Assembly (NCBI GenBank): GCA_038093515.1
Contig: JBBPSI010000106.1
Span: 24,629 to 88,628 of the forward strand
Length of the DNA stretch: 64,000 bases
Direction: 5' to 3'
Source of the DNA: Butyriboletus loyo
Lineage: Eukaryota; Basidiomycota; Agaricomycetes; Boletales; Boletaceae
Shown here: positions 37,190 to 48,269 of the stretch, in pieces
How positions within the stretch are numbered: position 1 is the stretch's first letter
Layout: each line of letters begins with the position of its first letter
The notes under the pieces: model-generated
Seen by the model: only the letters and a program-made list of their open reading frames with translations
Told to the model about the DNA's origin: nothing
The model's database searches: none
Program-made: the position numbers and the translations under genes

Positions 37190-37700
37190 ATCCGAGGTTG
37201 AACCCATCGAACCCATACCTTACCCCTTCTCTCCACGCATCCCACACCTCCTTGAACGCTTCGCGGAGCAACCTCCTGCGGGCCCCGTTCGATGACGGTT
37301 GTCGAGACCCCCAATCTTCCACCACCCGATCCTCCCACCAGAAAAATACGACCGCATTGTTTCGGGAGAAGCACGAGTTCAGACCACAGGAACTTTCCGA
37401 GTGCCTGAGGGCACCACAGACGAATTCCCATTCTACATGCAAAATTCAACAAGCAAGCGACAAGAGCGAAGGGCATCGAGGGCGATCCGCTCTGCGTAGG
37501 TACGGACAACGTGGGCGGGGCAGTGAGCCGTTTGAGAAAATCACCACATGCCCTGGTACAAGCGAAGAAAACACGGGTGACATGGGTCATTCTCAGACGG
37601 GTTCAGTATTGGAAACGGCAGACGGCCATAATCGGCTGGGGTAGGTTTTCTTGAAGTATTCTTCGAAGCTTGACACCTTCCACACCTCCTGTAGTTGTTG
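37190..37700. repeat. Segmental duplication, copy 1 left part
   Basis: About 450 bases nearly identical to 45065-45640, for example ACAAGAGC-AAGGGCATCGAG and GTACGGACAACGTGGGCGGG. The duplicated segment continues rightward through peptide P6 and its promoter, which match P9 at 46.0 kb. Open frames exist on the minus strand but are broken in the other copy, so no gene is called. Confidence 0.65.
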
Positions 37701-37900
37701 CGCTTGAAAAAACCGATGAACATGACAAAAAAGTGCTTTGTTGCTTTCTGGTTTAGCTGTACATGTTTCTGAGTAGAATCCAAATTAACCATTTCAAACT
37801 AAGTCACACAATGCTTCACTGCACGTATCAAGCCCCAGTCGTCGCTGGGGTCCTAACTAGGCGCCCGCGCATCCTAATCCCCCAAGAAATACAAGCCATG

Positions 37901-38065
37901 TCAGAGAAGGATCGTTAAACATTTGAGGGGAACCAGTCCCTCACCGAACGCTGCATCAGGCTTAAAAGTATTAGTATCTGTAATACACCCTGCGCGTGCT
38001 GTCGAAGCGAGAGCTACTGCACAAAGCCAGAACACTACGAGCTTGAAGGTCGGCGTAAAGTACAT
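37901..38065 (-). CDS. Small secreted peptide, copy P6 (54 aa)
   Basis: Starts MYFTPTFKLVVFWLCAVALA; the AAP usually at the cleavage site is replaced by STARAGC. The mature part is longer and less acidic (ITDTNTFKPDAAFGEGLVP), then the tail KCLTILL. It lies in a segmental duplication shared with P9 but differs from it in the mature part. Partner: the strongly decayed UstYa copy at 38580-38832. Confidence 0.48.
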   Translation of the reverse strand: MYFTPTFKLVVFWLCAVALASTARAGCITDTNTFKPDAAFGEGLVPLKCLTILL

Positions 38066-38579
38066 TTCGTCTCTGAGATGATTGCTAATGATGAGATGGT
38101 TAGGCTTTGCCGTTCGCACATATCGTCGGAGGATTGATCGATTACCCACCAACTGCGTTGAAAGAGCAAGGATGGCACAAAGTAGCCGCACTGGAGCAAG
38201 GAGACCCGCCATAGCCATTTTATCAGTCTCCGTGGTTCATTCACGTGGGAATGCGTACGCCCCGAGCACAGTTGGAGTTAGACCGGACATCAAAATGAAA
38301 ACTCCCGAGCGAGCAGCACGAGTTCACGAAGAGCACTTCCTGTGCAAAAATTAAAACGCGTCCTGATTGACGTGTCATCACGGAATATGCAGCCGGAGAA
38401 CCTGAAAGGGTCAAAGATTAATATCTCAATTTCTCGCGAGAAACATTCAGCTGAGCGAGTTGTTATCGATCCGCAGCAAGGCACTGACTGACCTCTCCTC
38501 CGCAAACATCATGATGGGCTTGCCAGAACGACACCTACAAAATTATATTCCTGAGCAAAATATTTGCATTGAACATGAT

Positions 38580-38832
38580 ATTCTTTGCACCGCCTGTGGC
38601 CAGTTCAGAGGGCATTGAATGACCGCAATGATAGTCACGCAGGTTACGATCATACCTGCCACCATTGTTTTAATTACCCGAGGCAGTGCTGCTGTGCCAG
38701 GCTGTGGACACACCTGGGTCCTCTATGGAGAGGGATTTCAAAAATGATTGTGTCAGAGATGCACTGGTCTGACGAGATGTTAATGTTGTCTTGGATGAGA
38801 ATTATCAGAATTGGTCGGAGAGGGTATAGTGT
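38580..38832 (+). pseudogene. UstYa-like pseudogene U3, fragment
   Basis: Only the second half is left: HRLWPVQRALNDRNDSHAGY, CHHCFNYPRQ and remains of the DWQQVYTALDEN region with deletions and frame changes. Exon 1 and the first half are absent. Confidence 0.7.
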
Positions 38833-38974
38833 ATCCAACACATTGTTGTCAAATTAACATGCCGCAGTACTAACGTTCGGTTCGTCAGAGTCAGCACTGT
38901 ACACTAGCCTTCGGGCAATTGGTGTTAAAGGACAGGTCAGTGTCGAGTAGAACGGATTGAATCGATTGACCGGC

Positions 38975-39481
38975 CCTGAGACCACAGCCTTTTCAGCTCG
39001 TGGTAAGCTGCTTGTCCCTTTCCTTGTCCCAACCTTATATCTTTCGTCGTCTTCCACCACCACGTTCGAATCGAATGAAACGAGACTCCCTTACATACCA
39101 ACACCCCGGGAAACCCATCAAATCGCGCGTCGACGTATGTGTGCAGTGACGCTGGACGCATCCACGCAATCCTTTCTGCGAAACAAAGTCAGGACAGACC
39201 TGGAAATGGGCCTCGTATCGTCCCTGTAATCTCCTGACAAGTACATTGAACGGGCTCGGGAATTCAATGGCCCCTTGTACGATGGCCCAAGGCAAGAGAA
39301 GAAATAAACCACTTGGTATCCGTCGCTGTCCCAGATCAGAATCATACGTGGAGACTGTCGAGGAATTTGTCGTCTGCATGGGGTGGGGCGCTAGCGAAGC
39401 AGTTTTACGATCGATCCGGTAGCTGGCGGTGCAGGTGCAAGTGAAGTTGGCGGCACAGGCAAGGAAGATGGTACTCGCCAT
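38975..39481 (-). pseudogene. Pseudogene of the HSL-type hydrolase
   Basis: Decayed copy of the gene at 16772-18077. The minus strand keeps counterparts of the RAANVTCTRIPGYWIDRDTT region (here ANFTCTCTASYRIDRKTA), RRIPSGLFLLLPW, YVDARFDGFPG and RTWWWKTTKDI. About 340 bases are missing between the first two, removing the HGG motif and the GDSAGG nucleophile, and the rest is frameshifted. Not functional. Confidence 0.8.
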
Positions 39482-39719
39482 TTGACAGACGACACAGTGG
39501 ATACCAAAGGAATAGGTAAGCTTTGAAGCGCAATTCCCCTAAACCCACACTAATCGGGAGTCAGGATTCTGGCTCCCCATCTACCTCCGAGCATTCCCAA
39601 GTTGATACACGCCTCTCGAAGGTCTCACGCGGATGAGATAAAATGGTCAATGGGGAGCCCCAGCGAAGCTAGTCGTTTCTTTGTGCTCATCCAGATCAGT
39701 TGGTGGGTAATGTTCCAAC

Positions 39720-39835
39720 GCCACGTGTGGACGACAAATCCTAGTAGTTTTTTTGTCTTTGTGCGCTAGCTCTCGCTGCGCCAACGGATGGTTTTACAAT
39801 CGCCTTCTGACAGGGCCTCCATTTCTTGTGGGAAT
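39720..39835 (+). pseudogene. Small secreted peptide remnant, copy P11
   Basis: Keeps the stretch coding for part of the signal peptide (CTTTGTGCGCTAGCTCTCGC then TGCGCCAACG) and a GGTTTTACAATCGCCTTCTG tail, but lacks the start and most of the mature part. Orientation matches P1 and P3. Confidence 0.55.
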
Positions 39836-39839
39836 TAGC

Positions 39840-41440
39840 ATTCAGTACACGTCAGGACTCAAGCGACGGCCGCGGGCGTGTGGCGGAATGTCGGGGTAAA
39901 ATTGCATTGCGGGATCGCATTGCCGGAATACAATAAGTGAATCATTTTTGGGGATCTGTGACAGTCTGCGTCCTTGGAATAACGACCTTGACGAGCCTTC
40001 TAATCTTCACTGTGTACCCAACAGAAGAGCTCGAAGGTTCCCATTGCAGTGGCGTCCAAGGTTCTGGATGGCTTGGCTTGTCTGGAGCGAAGAAACTTCG
40101 AAGCACGTCACTGAAGTGAGCGGTGCGGCTACCACGACGTCAAGGTTAGCGTCAGAGATATCGCGACAGGGATGGTCGGACAGATCCGAGACTCCTTTGG
40201 CATGTCCCTGTATCTCGTGTGGTATATCCCAGTGCGTCTCTTCGCCGTGTATCCCCATCCCACACCTTCAAATTACTTCGTAGGACAGACACGTCTGTCT
40301 TCTTGGTTACAGCTGTAGGTCGGGGACGTTCCAGCCCGCCGGCCACCCATCACCTCTGTCTGTCTCGTTTCCCAGAATCAACCGCTAGATCCCTGCTTAG
40401 TGTACGCTCGTCGTGAGGACCTCGCACAATCAGAACGTGCGAGTCCTAGACTCCTACGCCCGCGTCTCGCTCGTACCCGTGCGTCCCCGACGACAATGAT
40501 AATGATTCTAAACGAATCCTCGTCCTACCGAGACCTCGCCTCACTCTGCCTCCACGTCCCCCTCTTTGTATCTTCTTTGACCACGTCGACTCCCATCGTC
40601 TCATTGTTGGAGATCATCCAGTGGATAGACTACTCACATTCGTTAAATTTCCTTATTCGGACGCCGCTCTCTTACGACGCGTTGCCTCACCGCTTTCCTC
40701 CCGTCTCGTACGTACTCGACTGGACATCAGTAAAACAGTTGCTGGTTTCCGATGCTAACCGAGTATAGCCGAGTGCTACAGACTGCTAACCGGTGGTTCC
40801 GACCAATAACCGTTTCACTGATGGAGGAGTTACTTGCCCATCTATCTGGTTCGTGTTCCCTCATACTTATCACGTCCTAGGACTACCTCATGGTTCCAAG
40901 GCACACCACCATCCCCACCCACATTCGACCTGAACTCCTCTTCCGACCACAAAGAACGGCGCAAGATTGTCAGTGAGGCTGACCAGGGGCACAGAAAACG
41001 CCATGCTCCCATGACCTTACCGAGTCACATGCAGTATGGGTATCCAAAGTGTACTTTTGGCCCCGGATTGAACGAGCGGAAGTATAGTTGTGGGTTTGAT
41101 TCAGCGGTGCGGGCATGAGATGTTGAGTCGGGTGTGTGTATGGATATGGTCGTACGTCTTTTCATCCTTTCCGTTTTTTTTCAAGTGGTGTGGAAAACCA
41201 ATCTCATACTAGCTCCCATTTCTATTTTCACCTTTGTTGTCTAGGCCATCCCCGAGCGACCGATACTCAATCTAGTTGTTACACCTGAGGGACTCATCAT
41301 CCTCACGTACTGTTGGTACGTGACTAAAGACCTTGCGAATGCTTTCACGCGCTATGTCACCAGCTAATAGGCAACCATACTCCAGTGCTTATTTCGCCCG
41401 AAAACACCAACAAACGTGGCAAAAAATGGGTTAACGCTTG
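39840..41440. other. Region without supported gene
   Basis: Several open frames of 60-120 codons overlap on both strands (39948-40283, 40400-40768) with no recognisable family or splice logic. Contains the inverted-repeat element 40725-40823 and, next to it, 40 bases related to 25465-25505. Confidence 0.4.
40725..40823. mobile_element. Short inverted-repeat element (MITE-like), 99 bp
   Basis: Starts CATCAGTAAAACAGTTGCTG and ends with the complement of CATCAGTGAAACGGTTATTGG. Related to the 78-bp element at 21388-21465 in opposite orientation; the middle differs by a 21-bp insertion or deletion. It supplies the C-terminal codons of a chance ORF there. Confidence 0.55.
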
Positions 41441-41493
41441 CTGCTTATAAGCTGACCATATCTCTGAGTAGAATCCAAATCGACCACTTAAAA

Positions 41494-41697
41494 CTACGTG
41501 CAACGTTTGACCACACGCATGGTCCTAACTTTCGGAGCGATCATCAAACATTCGAGGGTGACCAATTCCTCACCGACAGGGCCATCAGACTCAGAAAAAG
41601 GAGCAATACCTCCATCGGTAGATCCTTCGTCTGCCAGCGCAGCGAGAACTACTGCACAAAGCCAAAAAGCTACCAGCAAGGAGCGCGCAAAGTGCGT
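41494..41697 (-). pseudogene. Small secreted peptide, copy P7, start lost
   Basis: The family ATG is ACG (ACAAAACGCACTTTGCGCG) with no in-frame upstream replacement seen. The frame stays open through LLVAFWLCAVVLAALADEGS and the tail TLECLMIA, and reads past the usual stop because of a change there. Module flanks 41459-41500 match the other copies (CTGAGTAGAATCCAAATCGA). Confidence 0.6.
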
Positions 41698-42059
41698 TTT
41701 GTCTGTGCGACGTAATTATGGTTAGGCTTTACCGTTCGCACGTATCGTCGAAGGACTACCCACCAGCTCCGTCGAAAGAGCAAGGATAGAACAAAGTAGT
41801 CGTACTGGGGCAAGGAAATTCGTTGCTGGCCATTCTATCAGTCTCCGTGGTTCATTCAGGGGGGACGTGTATCGACCCAGGTAGACTTGGAGTTAGCCCG
41901 GACATTAAAGTGATAACTCCCGAGCAGCACAAGTTCAAGATCGGTGTCGAGCAGAAAAGGTCGAACCGATTTTCAAGGTATGAAGCTTACCCAACTTGAA
42001 GCCAGCCCAGCAACTGAGAGCACCACGTTGAACCCGAACCAGCCCGAGATTGAACAGAT

Positions 42060-42800
42060 GGAAACCGGAACGTGTAGCAAATGTGGAATAATCTCTACGA
42101 CACGTCAGAACTGACGTAAATTTCAGAAGAGGTGGGATTACGATGATGAGTACTTACCAACACTGAAGTACTCACCTCGGAACCCGCTACGAGCTGTCAC
42201 CCCACCCCCTGTATGTGGGTTTCTGATCCTCGGTCCATCTACACATCCCACGGAAAAGAGGGCGCCCGCGAAGCATATACTATTGCAATTGGTACTTCGC
42301 GCCATCTGCATCATCTTTCATGATTCTGTCGTCATGATGAGGGACAAATCAAATCGCGCTGGTGGTGTGAGATGGATTTCATTATTATAGTGTGTCCGTG
42401 ATTTTACGACATCTTTCGGTGTTCCAGATCCCATCAGCTCGAGTTACTGCGATGCCCCGGGACCCTAGGCATCCCTAACATACGAGTTCCACGATTGATA
42501 GGGCCATCACTGAAAACGAGGGCGACCATTTCCCTGTCAAATTGGGCGTACGTGACGTGGCCGTTTCGCGAAACGGGAGTGTAATCATCCGTTATCTGAT
42601 CGGGCTACGCCGAGGGCGAATGAAAGGACTCCGCGTGCATGACGAATTCTCAAACGACTCACAAGCAAGAAAGTGGATGCAAACAGTCACTTTCGAAACG
42701 TCGTACCACGTCATGGCTAGAGCTCTGGAGCTCGATTGGAGTGTGCACAGTCACGTTTGGGGTATCTCGCACACGGGTGAGGGCATAGCATACTTAGCAC
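42060..42800. repeat. Unclassified dispersed repeat (copy at 42 kb)
   Basis: The first part (about 42060-42290) recurs at 32030, 46935 and 62690; the second part (42455-42800) recurs at 32935-33290. It contains a 103-codon plus-strand ORF (42542-42853) that is disrupted in the other copy. No known domain. Confidence 0.5.
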
Positions 42801-43071
42801 TGCCCACTCCCTTGACCAAGACGATCCCATCGGAACAGTCTTGGACGGTTTGAGACGGTTCATGGTGTGATTGCTTCTCAGATCTCAACATTGAGCTTTG
42901 ACATCCTGGAAGTCTCATTCTAGACCCTTATCCTGACAGTGCTATACTGCAGTCACATAACTTCAGGTATAACCCGAGTCGACCATTCCAGACCACGCCC
43001 AACATTCCACCACGTTTTGGTAGCGTCCGGCAGTCACTTGAGTTCTGGTACTAAGCGGGCTGAAAATCTAG

Positions 43072-43221
43072 TCACACATAAGAATTGGAGGCTATATCAG
43101 GCGATAGAAGAATTGGTCCCTCACCGATAGAAGCATCAGAATCTGCATCAGTAGACCCAGTAGACCCTACAAGGGCTGCACAAAGCCAAAAAGCTACGAG
43201 CAAGGGCCGCGCAAAACGCAT
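43072..43221 (-). CDS. Small secreted peptide, copy P8 (49 aa)
   Basis: Starts MRFARPLLVAFWLCAALV; the alanine-rich end of the signal peptide is shortened and followed by a small repeat GSTGSTDADSD. The tail differs from the others (GPILLSPDIASNSYV) because of a change in frame near the end. The ORF is otherwise intact. Its UstYa partner is reduced to exon 1 at 43755-43890. Confidence 0.45.
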   Translation of the reverse strand: MRFARPLLVAFWLCAALVGSTGSTDADSDASIGEGPILLSPDIASNSYV

Positions 43222-43754
43222 TCTGTCTGTGCAAGGTAACAGGTAGTTACGATTTATCCTCCACACGTATCGTTGAAGAATCACCCACTAATTGCTTTGA
43301 AAGAGTAAGGGCGGAACAAAGTAGATGCACTGAGGCGAGGAAAGCTGGTAGCCACTTTATCAGTCCCGTGGGACATGTATCGCTTGAGCAGGTTCGGAGG
43401 AAGAACGGACATCAAAGTGCTACCCCCAGCTCGCACATGTATCAGAACGCGGCCCGAAACCTAGCCAAATCCCCAGTAGGACCTGATTGATGTACTATTA
43501 TGAGATATGCCGCTACCGGTGACCTGAAAAAAAGGCTCAAACATCATGCTGAGAGCCACTGCGCTGATAATCAACCGATCTATTTCTGACAGAAAGGAGC
43601 TAATGCTATGCGACTCAGCGAGTTGTTATCAGTCCACCGAAAGGCGCTGACCTTTCTTCCGTAGTCATTGATGCGAATGACGATGGGCTCAACCGCCACG
43701 AAGTCTGAGACATCAAAGTTCCCTTGTGCTGTACGCCTACGTGCCTCGTCTGGG

Positions 43755-43890
43755 GTGGGCCCTCCCTACAGAATTGAATTTCTTGCCCTCCTCAATCTCC
43801 TCGTCACGGCTTTGAGATGGCTCAATAAATGTCAGTGGACCTCAGAGTCGCAACAAGCAGCTCGTCAGTTGCTTCACAGGATTGATTGGG
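43755..43890 (+). pseudogene. UstYa-like pseudogene U4, exon 1 only
   Basis: Resembles exon 1 of the intact gene (LLNLLVTALRWLNK...WTSESQQAARQLL) with the ATG changed and three extra bases. The second exon is missing; sequence after 43890 leads into the mitochondrial uS7 promoter. Confidence 0.65.
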
Positions 43891-44069
43891 GGAGTAGTTC
43901 ATGGTCGTCGTCCACGCACCCACTCAACAGAACGAGGTTGTAGTGTTCCGTCCCACCGAGTATTAGAATAATAGAACAAATTGTCAGCTGGTGATTCCGT
44001 TGAGGACATACCGCACAGCCACATTTTCCTCTGCAAAAATGACACTGCCACCACAGGTTCAGCTCAACG

Positions 44070-44838
44070 ATGTCGATGGGCACGAGCAGAGTAACAGCCG
44101 CGCTCGTCCGACTACCTCTACGTCTCACCCCCACGACCAAATCCGCAGTCGCCTGCATCTTGACACGGCATGCGAGCACTAAACCGTCCAACGACGAGCA
44201 CACCCTCGCAAAGTCGGCTGACATGCTCAACGCGCTCCTGGGCTCGGCGGTCGGCCTCGGTGCGAAATCCACCTCCGCCCCTTCGCCTTTGCGCTTGGCT
44301 CCCGCAGCCCAACAAGCCCAAACCCCAGCCGTGAACGGAAACCCCACCCTGACCGACATGTTCATCCCGCCCGTACACGACCCCCTTCTCGACTACATCG
44401 CCACCGTCATCCAACGAGACGGTCTCCGCGCACGCGCAGCTCGCACCGTCTCTCGCATGCTTCTCCACATCCATACCTTTACGCGTGCACCTCCTACACC
44501 CATCGTCCGCGAGGCCATCATGACCGCCGCCCCTGCCGTCCGCGTCGTCTCGTTCAAATACGGCACCAAGGTGATGATGACGCCACAGCCGTTGACGGAA
44601 AAACAGCGCGTACGCGCAGGACTCAAGGCGATTATTGCGGCGAGCGAGTCGAGGTCGGGAAAGAATTTTGAAGTACGACTAGCGAGAGAGATGATTGCTG
44701 TGGTACAGGGAGAGAGTAGATCGCTAGGGGAAAAAGAACGCCTGCACAAATTGGCGATGGTAAACAGGTCGGTGCTATTCTCTTTCGCATCCGTGTCCTG
44801 TAGACTGAGCTTTTTTTAGGGGGAATTTACGCAGATGA
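44070..44838 (+). CDS. RSM7: Mitochondrial small-subunit ribosomal protein uS7m
   Basis: Binds the 3' domain of the small-subunit rRNA in the mitochondrial ribosome. The N-terminus (about 40 residues, rich in Arg, Ser, Thr, Leu) is a typical import signal. The conserved uS7 core starts near DPLLDYIATVIQRDG and includes MLLHIHTFT, VVSFKYGTKVMMTPQPLTEK, AIIAASESR and VRLAREMIAVVQGES, ending ERLHKLAMVNR. An intron (donor GTCGGTG at 44768) follows the R codon. With the acceptor at 44834 the protein ends at NR (233 aa); with an acceptor at 44819 it would extend about 25 residues. Clean coding sequence between repeats. Confidence 0.9.
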
Positions 44839-45039
44839 ACTGTCTGTGTTTCGCTGGTGTCTGCTCGACGATACGGGAACCCACAAATATATTTTATTTG
44901 CCTTTTAGACAGATCATGTGAATGTGTGGGATCAAACTTGCAAAAAGGAACGCATCGGTGAGGAAGGACGAGCATTAGGATTATTGACCTTCGTCACAGT
45001 AGTACAGCATGTCCTCGGATTTGCTTTCTCGCCGAGAGC

Positions 45040-45700
45040 CTTGATAAGCCCATGGGACCTTCCACCACCTTGCCCCTTGTCTCCATGCATCCCACTCCTC
45101 CTTGAACGCTTCGCGGAGTAACCTCCTGCGGTCCCCGTTCGACGATGACGGTCATCGGGACCCCCACAATCATCCATCACTCGATCTCCCCCACCAGAAA
45201 AACACGACCACATTCATATATGACCCGCACTGATGTGACAAAGTGTCCCGCCAACAATGGCAAGGAGTCCACCAGTGTACGAGGGTTGTCGGGACGAACG
45301 CGTACGGTCCTGTCACGATCACCTCCTGTTTCTAGAAGCGCGAGTTCAGGCCACAGGAACTTTCCGAGCGCCACAGACGAATTCCCGTTCCACATGCAAA
45401 ATTCAACAAGCAAGCGACAAGAGCAAAGGGCATCGAGGGCGATCCGCTCTGCGTAGGTACGGACAACGTGGGCGGGGCAGTGAGCCGTTCGATAAATCAC
45501 CATATGCCCGGGTACAAGCGAAGAAAACACGGTGACATGGGTCATTGTCAGACGGGTTCAGTATTGGGAACGGCAGACAGCCATAAAGGCTGGAGTAGGT
45601 TCCTTGAGGGGTTCTTCGAGGCTTGACACCTTCTACACCTCCTGTGGTTGTTTCGCTTGAAAAGACTGATGAACACGACAAAAAAAGTGCGTTGTTGTTT
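45040..45700. repeat. Segmental duplication, copy 2 left part
   Basis: Partner of 37190-37700; same order of stretches with small indels. Continues into peptide P9 and its promoter. It starts close to the end of the uS7m gene. Confidence 0.65.
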
Positions 45701-45851
45701 CCTGGTTAGCTGTACATGTTTCTGAGTAGAATCCAAATCGACTATTTCAAGCCAAGTGCAATGCTCCACTACGCGCATCAAGCGGTCGGTCGTCGCTTGC
45801 GTCCCAACTAGGCGCCCTCGAAATCTAATCCCCCAAGAGATACAAGCCATG

Positions 45852-46010
45852 TCAGAGAACGATCGTCAAACATTTGAAGGGAACCAGTCCCTCACCGACA
45901 GACACATCAGAACTAGAAATATCCGCATTAGCAGACCGTACGTCTGCTGGCGCAGCGAGAGCTACTGCACAAAGCCAAAACACTACGAGCCAGGGCCGTG
46001 TAAAGTGCAT
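45852..46010 (-). CDS. Small secreted peptide, copy P9 (52 aa)
   Basis: A canonical copy: MHFTRPWLVVFWLCAVALAA signal peptide, P at the presumed cleavage site, mature part DVRSANADISSSDVSVGEG, tail VPFKCLTIVL with the conserved Cys. The reading frame is intact and the ATG context conserved. Its UstYa partner is a short remnant at 46494. Confidence 0.52.
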   Translation of the reverse strand: MHFTRPWLVVFWLCAVALAAPADVRSANADISSSDVSVGEGLVPFKCLTIVL

Positions 46011-46493
46011 TTCGTCTCTGCGATGATTACTATTAATTGATGATACGGTTAGGCTTTGCCGTTCGCAGGTATCGTATCGCCAGAGGATTACCCACCAATT
46101 GCGTCTGCGTTGAAAAAGAACAAGGATGGCACAAAGTAGTTGCACTGGAGCAACGAGACTCGTCGCTAGCCATTTTATCAGTCTCCGTGGTTCATTCACG
46201 TGGGAATGCATATCCCCCCAGGTAAACTTGGAGTTAGACCGGACTCATCGAAATGAAAACTCCCGAGCGGCACGAGTTCACGAAGAACACTTCTCGTACA
46301 AAGATCGGGACGCGCTTCGAAGCATCGCCCAATTCTTCAGATAGAACCCTGATTGATGTATCACTGATCACGGAATACACCACCCGAGAAGGTCAATTGG
46401 GATTAGTTCAATCTTGATTTCTCATGAGAAACCATCCGAATACATACCATGCAGCTTAGCGAGTTGTTATCGATCCGCACTGACCCCGACACC

Positions 46494-46605
46494 TACAAAA
46501 TTCTTGCTGTCCTAAATCTCGTTATCATGACTTGGATATGCATGGAACCTCAATAAATGAACCACGGAGTCGCGGCCAGCAGCTCGCAAGTCACTTGACA
46601 GTGCC
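46494..46605 (+). pseudogene. UstYa-like pseudogene U5, exon 1 remnant
   Basis: Bases code for KILAVLNLVIMTWICM-like sequence, then a stop just before the KWTSES-equivalent. The start region is deleted and exon 2 is not found. Confidence 0.6.
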
Positions 46606-46689
46606 GATTTATTCATTATGAGCCATCGACTCACCTCCATTACGCATTCCTGGGCAATGTAATGTGTCTGAGGCAAAATTGTTGCCATG

Positions 46690-47170
46690 TCGACATGCCG
46701 CGGTACTAGATCGGTTCGCCAGAGTCAGAGTCAGCACTGTATACCAGGCTTTCAGGCAATCGGTCTCGAGGGACAGGTCGGAAAAGCTTGAATCGATTGG
46801 CTGGCTACTACAAGGCGACACGAGCCTTGGGGGATGTGTACCTTGGGAAGTTGGCTCAGCAACTGGGACTGGTCGGAGCGACCTGTGGCCACTCTGATTC
46901 CGCACCCGTTCGTGGAACATATTCAGCAGTCGGAACATGGAGTACATCAGATGTAACGTAAAATTGAAGAGGTGGGATTGCAAAGCTGAGTATCGACGCT
47001 CAAGTGCTCACCCTGGAACCCGTTCCGGATTGTGAATCGGACTTCGTTGGACTCGGATGAGTTGTCGTTTCACGTTTTGCACATGCACTTCCGATCCTCG
47101 GTCCACTTACACTTTTCATGGAATGGCGCCCGCGAAGCATATATTATTAATAGTACCTGGTCTACCGGGT
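46690..47170. repeat. Dispersed repeat segments downstream of the module
   Basis: 46690-46810 matches 38875-38985 and resembles 62440-62550. 46935-47170 (GAGGTGGGATTGC, GGCGCCCGCGAAGCATAT) matches 42060-42290 and parts of 32030-32260. Confidence 0.5.
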
Positions 47171-47199
47171 GCCGCCGATCAGCTTCCATATCGCTGTCA

Positions 47200-48269
47200 T
47201 TGTGTGGGACAAACCTTTGCCTTCAAATCGCGCCGGTGGAGTGAGACATAATTCAATATCCTTGGGAGCTGTGTGTCTGCATCTAGGCATGCCATTGCCC
47301 AGGGTGATTTGAGTTGATGATCATTCTTTGCGCTTTCATAAGCACCAACATCTTCGTCGGAAGCAAGGCGGCCCACCCTGACCACAATAGTCACGAGGAA
47401 GATCCTCGTCGTACAGATCATGCATGAAGAAGATTCGGAAGTGGGAAAGATATGAGTATCCAATACCCGTGATGGGTCGATTAGCTGAAAATTATCCAGC
47501 GCCCAGCTCGAGATGATGGCGTGTTAGGCTCCAGAAATATTACTGATTACACCTCGAACCCGCATTCTGTACCGTCGGATGGTCTCTGTGAGGGCGGGGA
47601 CAGGAATGCAACGCCGAACAATTCAGTGCTTTGAATTGCAGGAACATTTCTTCCAGAGGATATGTGTCCGGAACGTTGTGGTACGGGTCCCAACTCAGAG
47701 TCACTGGGCACCGGTGTGGATTTGTCTAAGACGAGTGGCGACAATTGTTTCCCGGAGGCCTGACTTGCCATCAGCGGTGTTCAATTGCGTACAGGTAACA
47801 GCTGTTTCTTCATTGTCGTCCACATGCGCGCCGCGAGGGAGAAAGCGCACCCTATGGATGCCGTTTCTCCTGCCTGTCACGTTTAGGATGTGGACCGGAG
47901 AGGACGAGAAAGTGGATGCATCCCACGGTTGATCGATGGTTCCGAACCCCAAGCATTTCCTTGCCTTATTTCCACCCGGATGGCAGTTGCACATACTTGT
48001 ACTGCTATGTGGGACACTGACGAGGCTCATACTTCCTGGGACCCATCGAAAGCTGGTATCGATGTCAGCGAGTTGGTGCTAGTAGAGGCATTAGAGTGGG
48101 ACTCGTCAGATTTCATCGTCTCGTACTACTGCTAGATGTTTCGGGGGTGAGAGGTAGATACGCAAGCCTGAGGGTATGGACTGAGCATTACAACGGGTGT
48201 TAGTACTGACGAGCCGGGCCGAGACACCTCCTTATATAATCCAGTCCTCCCGTATTCGCGCGTCTGTCA
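47200..48269. other. Region with possible retroelement scrap, no firm gene
   Basis: Open frames on both strands up to 117 codons without a recognised domain. The minus strand at about 48045-48135 encodes a Ser/Thr-rich start followed by SLTSIPAFDGSQ, reminiscent of the beginning of Copia-type gag proteins, but it ends at once. The last part is the promoter of the E2 gene. Confidence 0.35.

Noticed and set aside
37198..37590. Protein gene in the duplicated left segment (either strand)
   Set aside because: The frame open in one copy is interrupted in the other, and no domain is recognisable.
48045..48135. Copia-type gag start (SLTSIPAFDGSQ)
   Set aside because: Only about 30 codons match the idea, with no zinc knuckle, protease or reverse transcriptase nearby.
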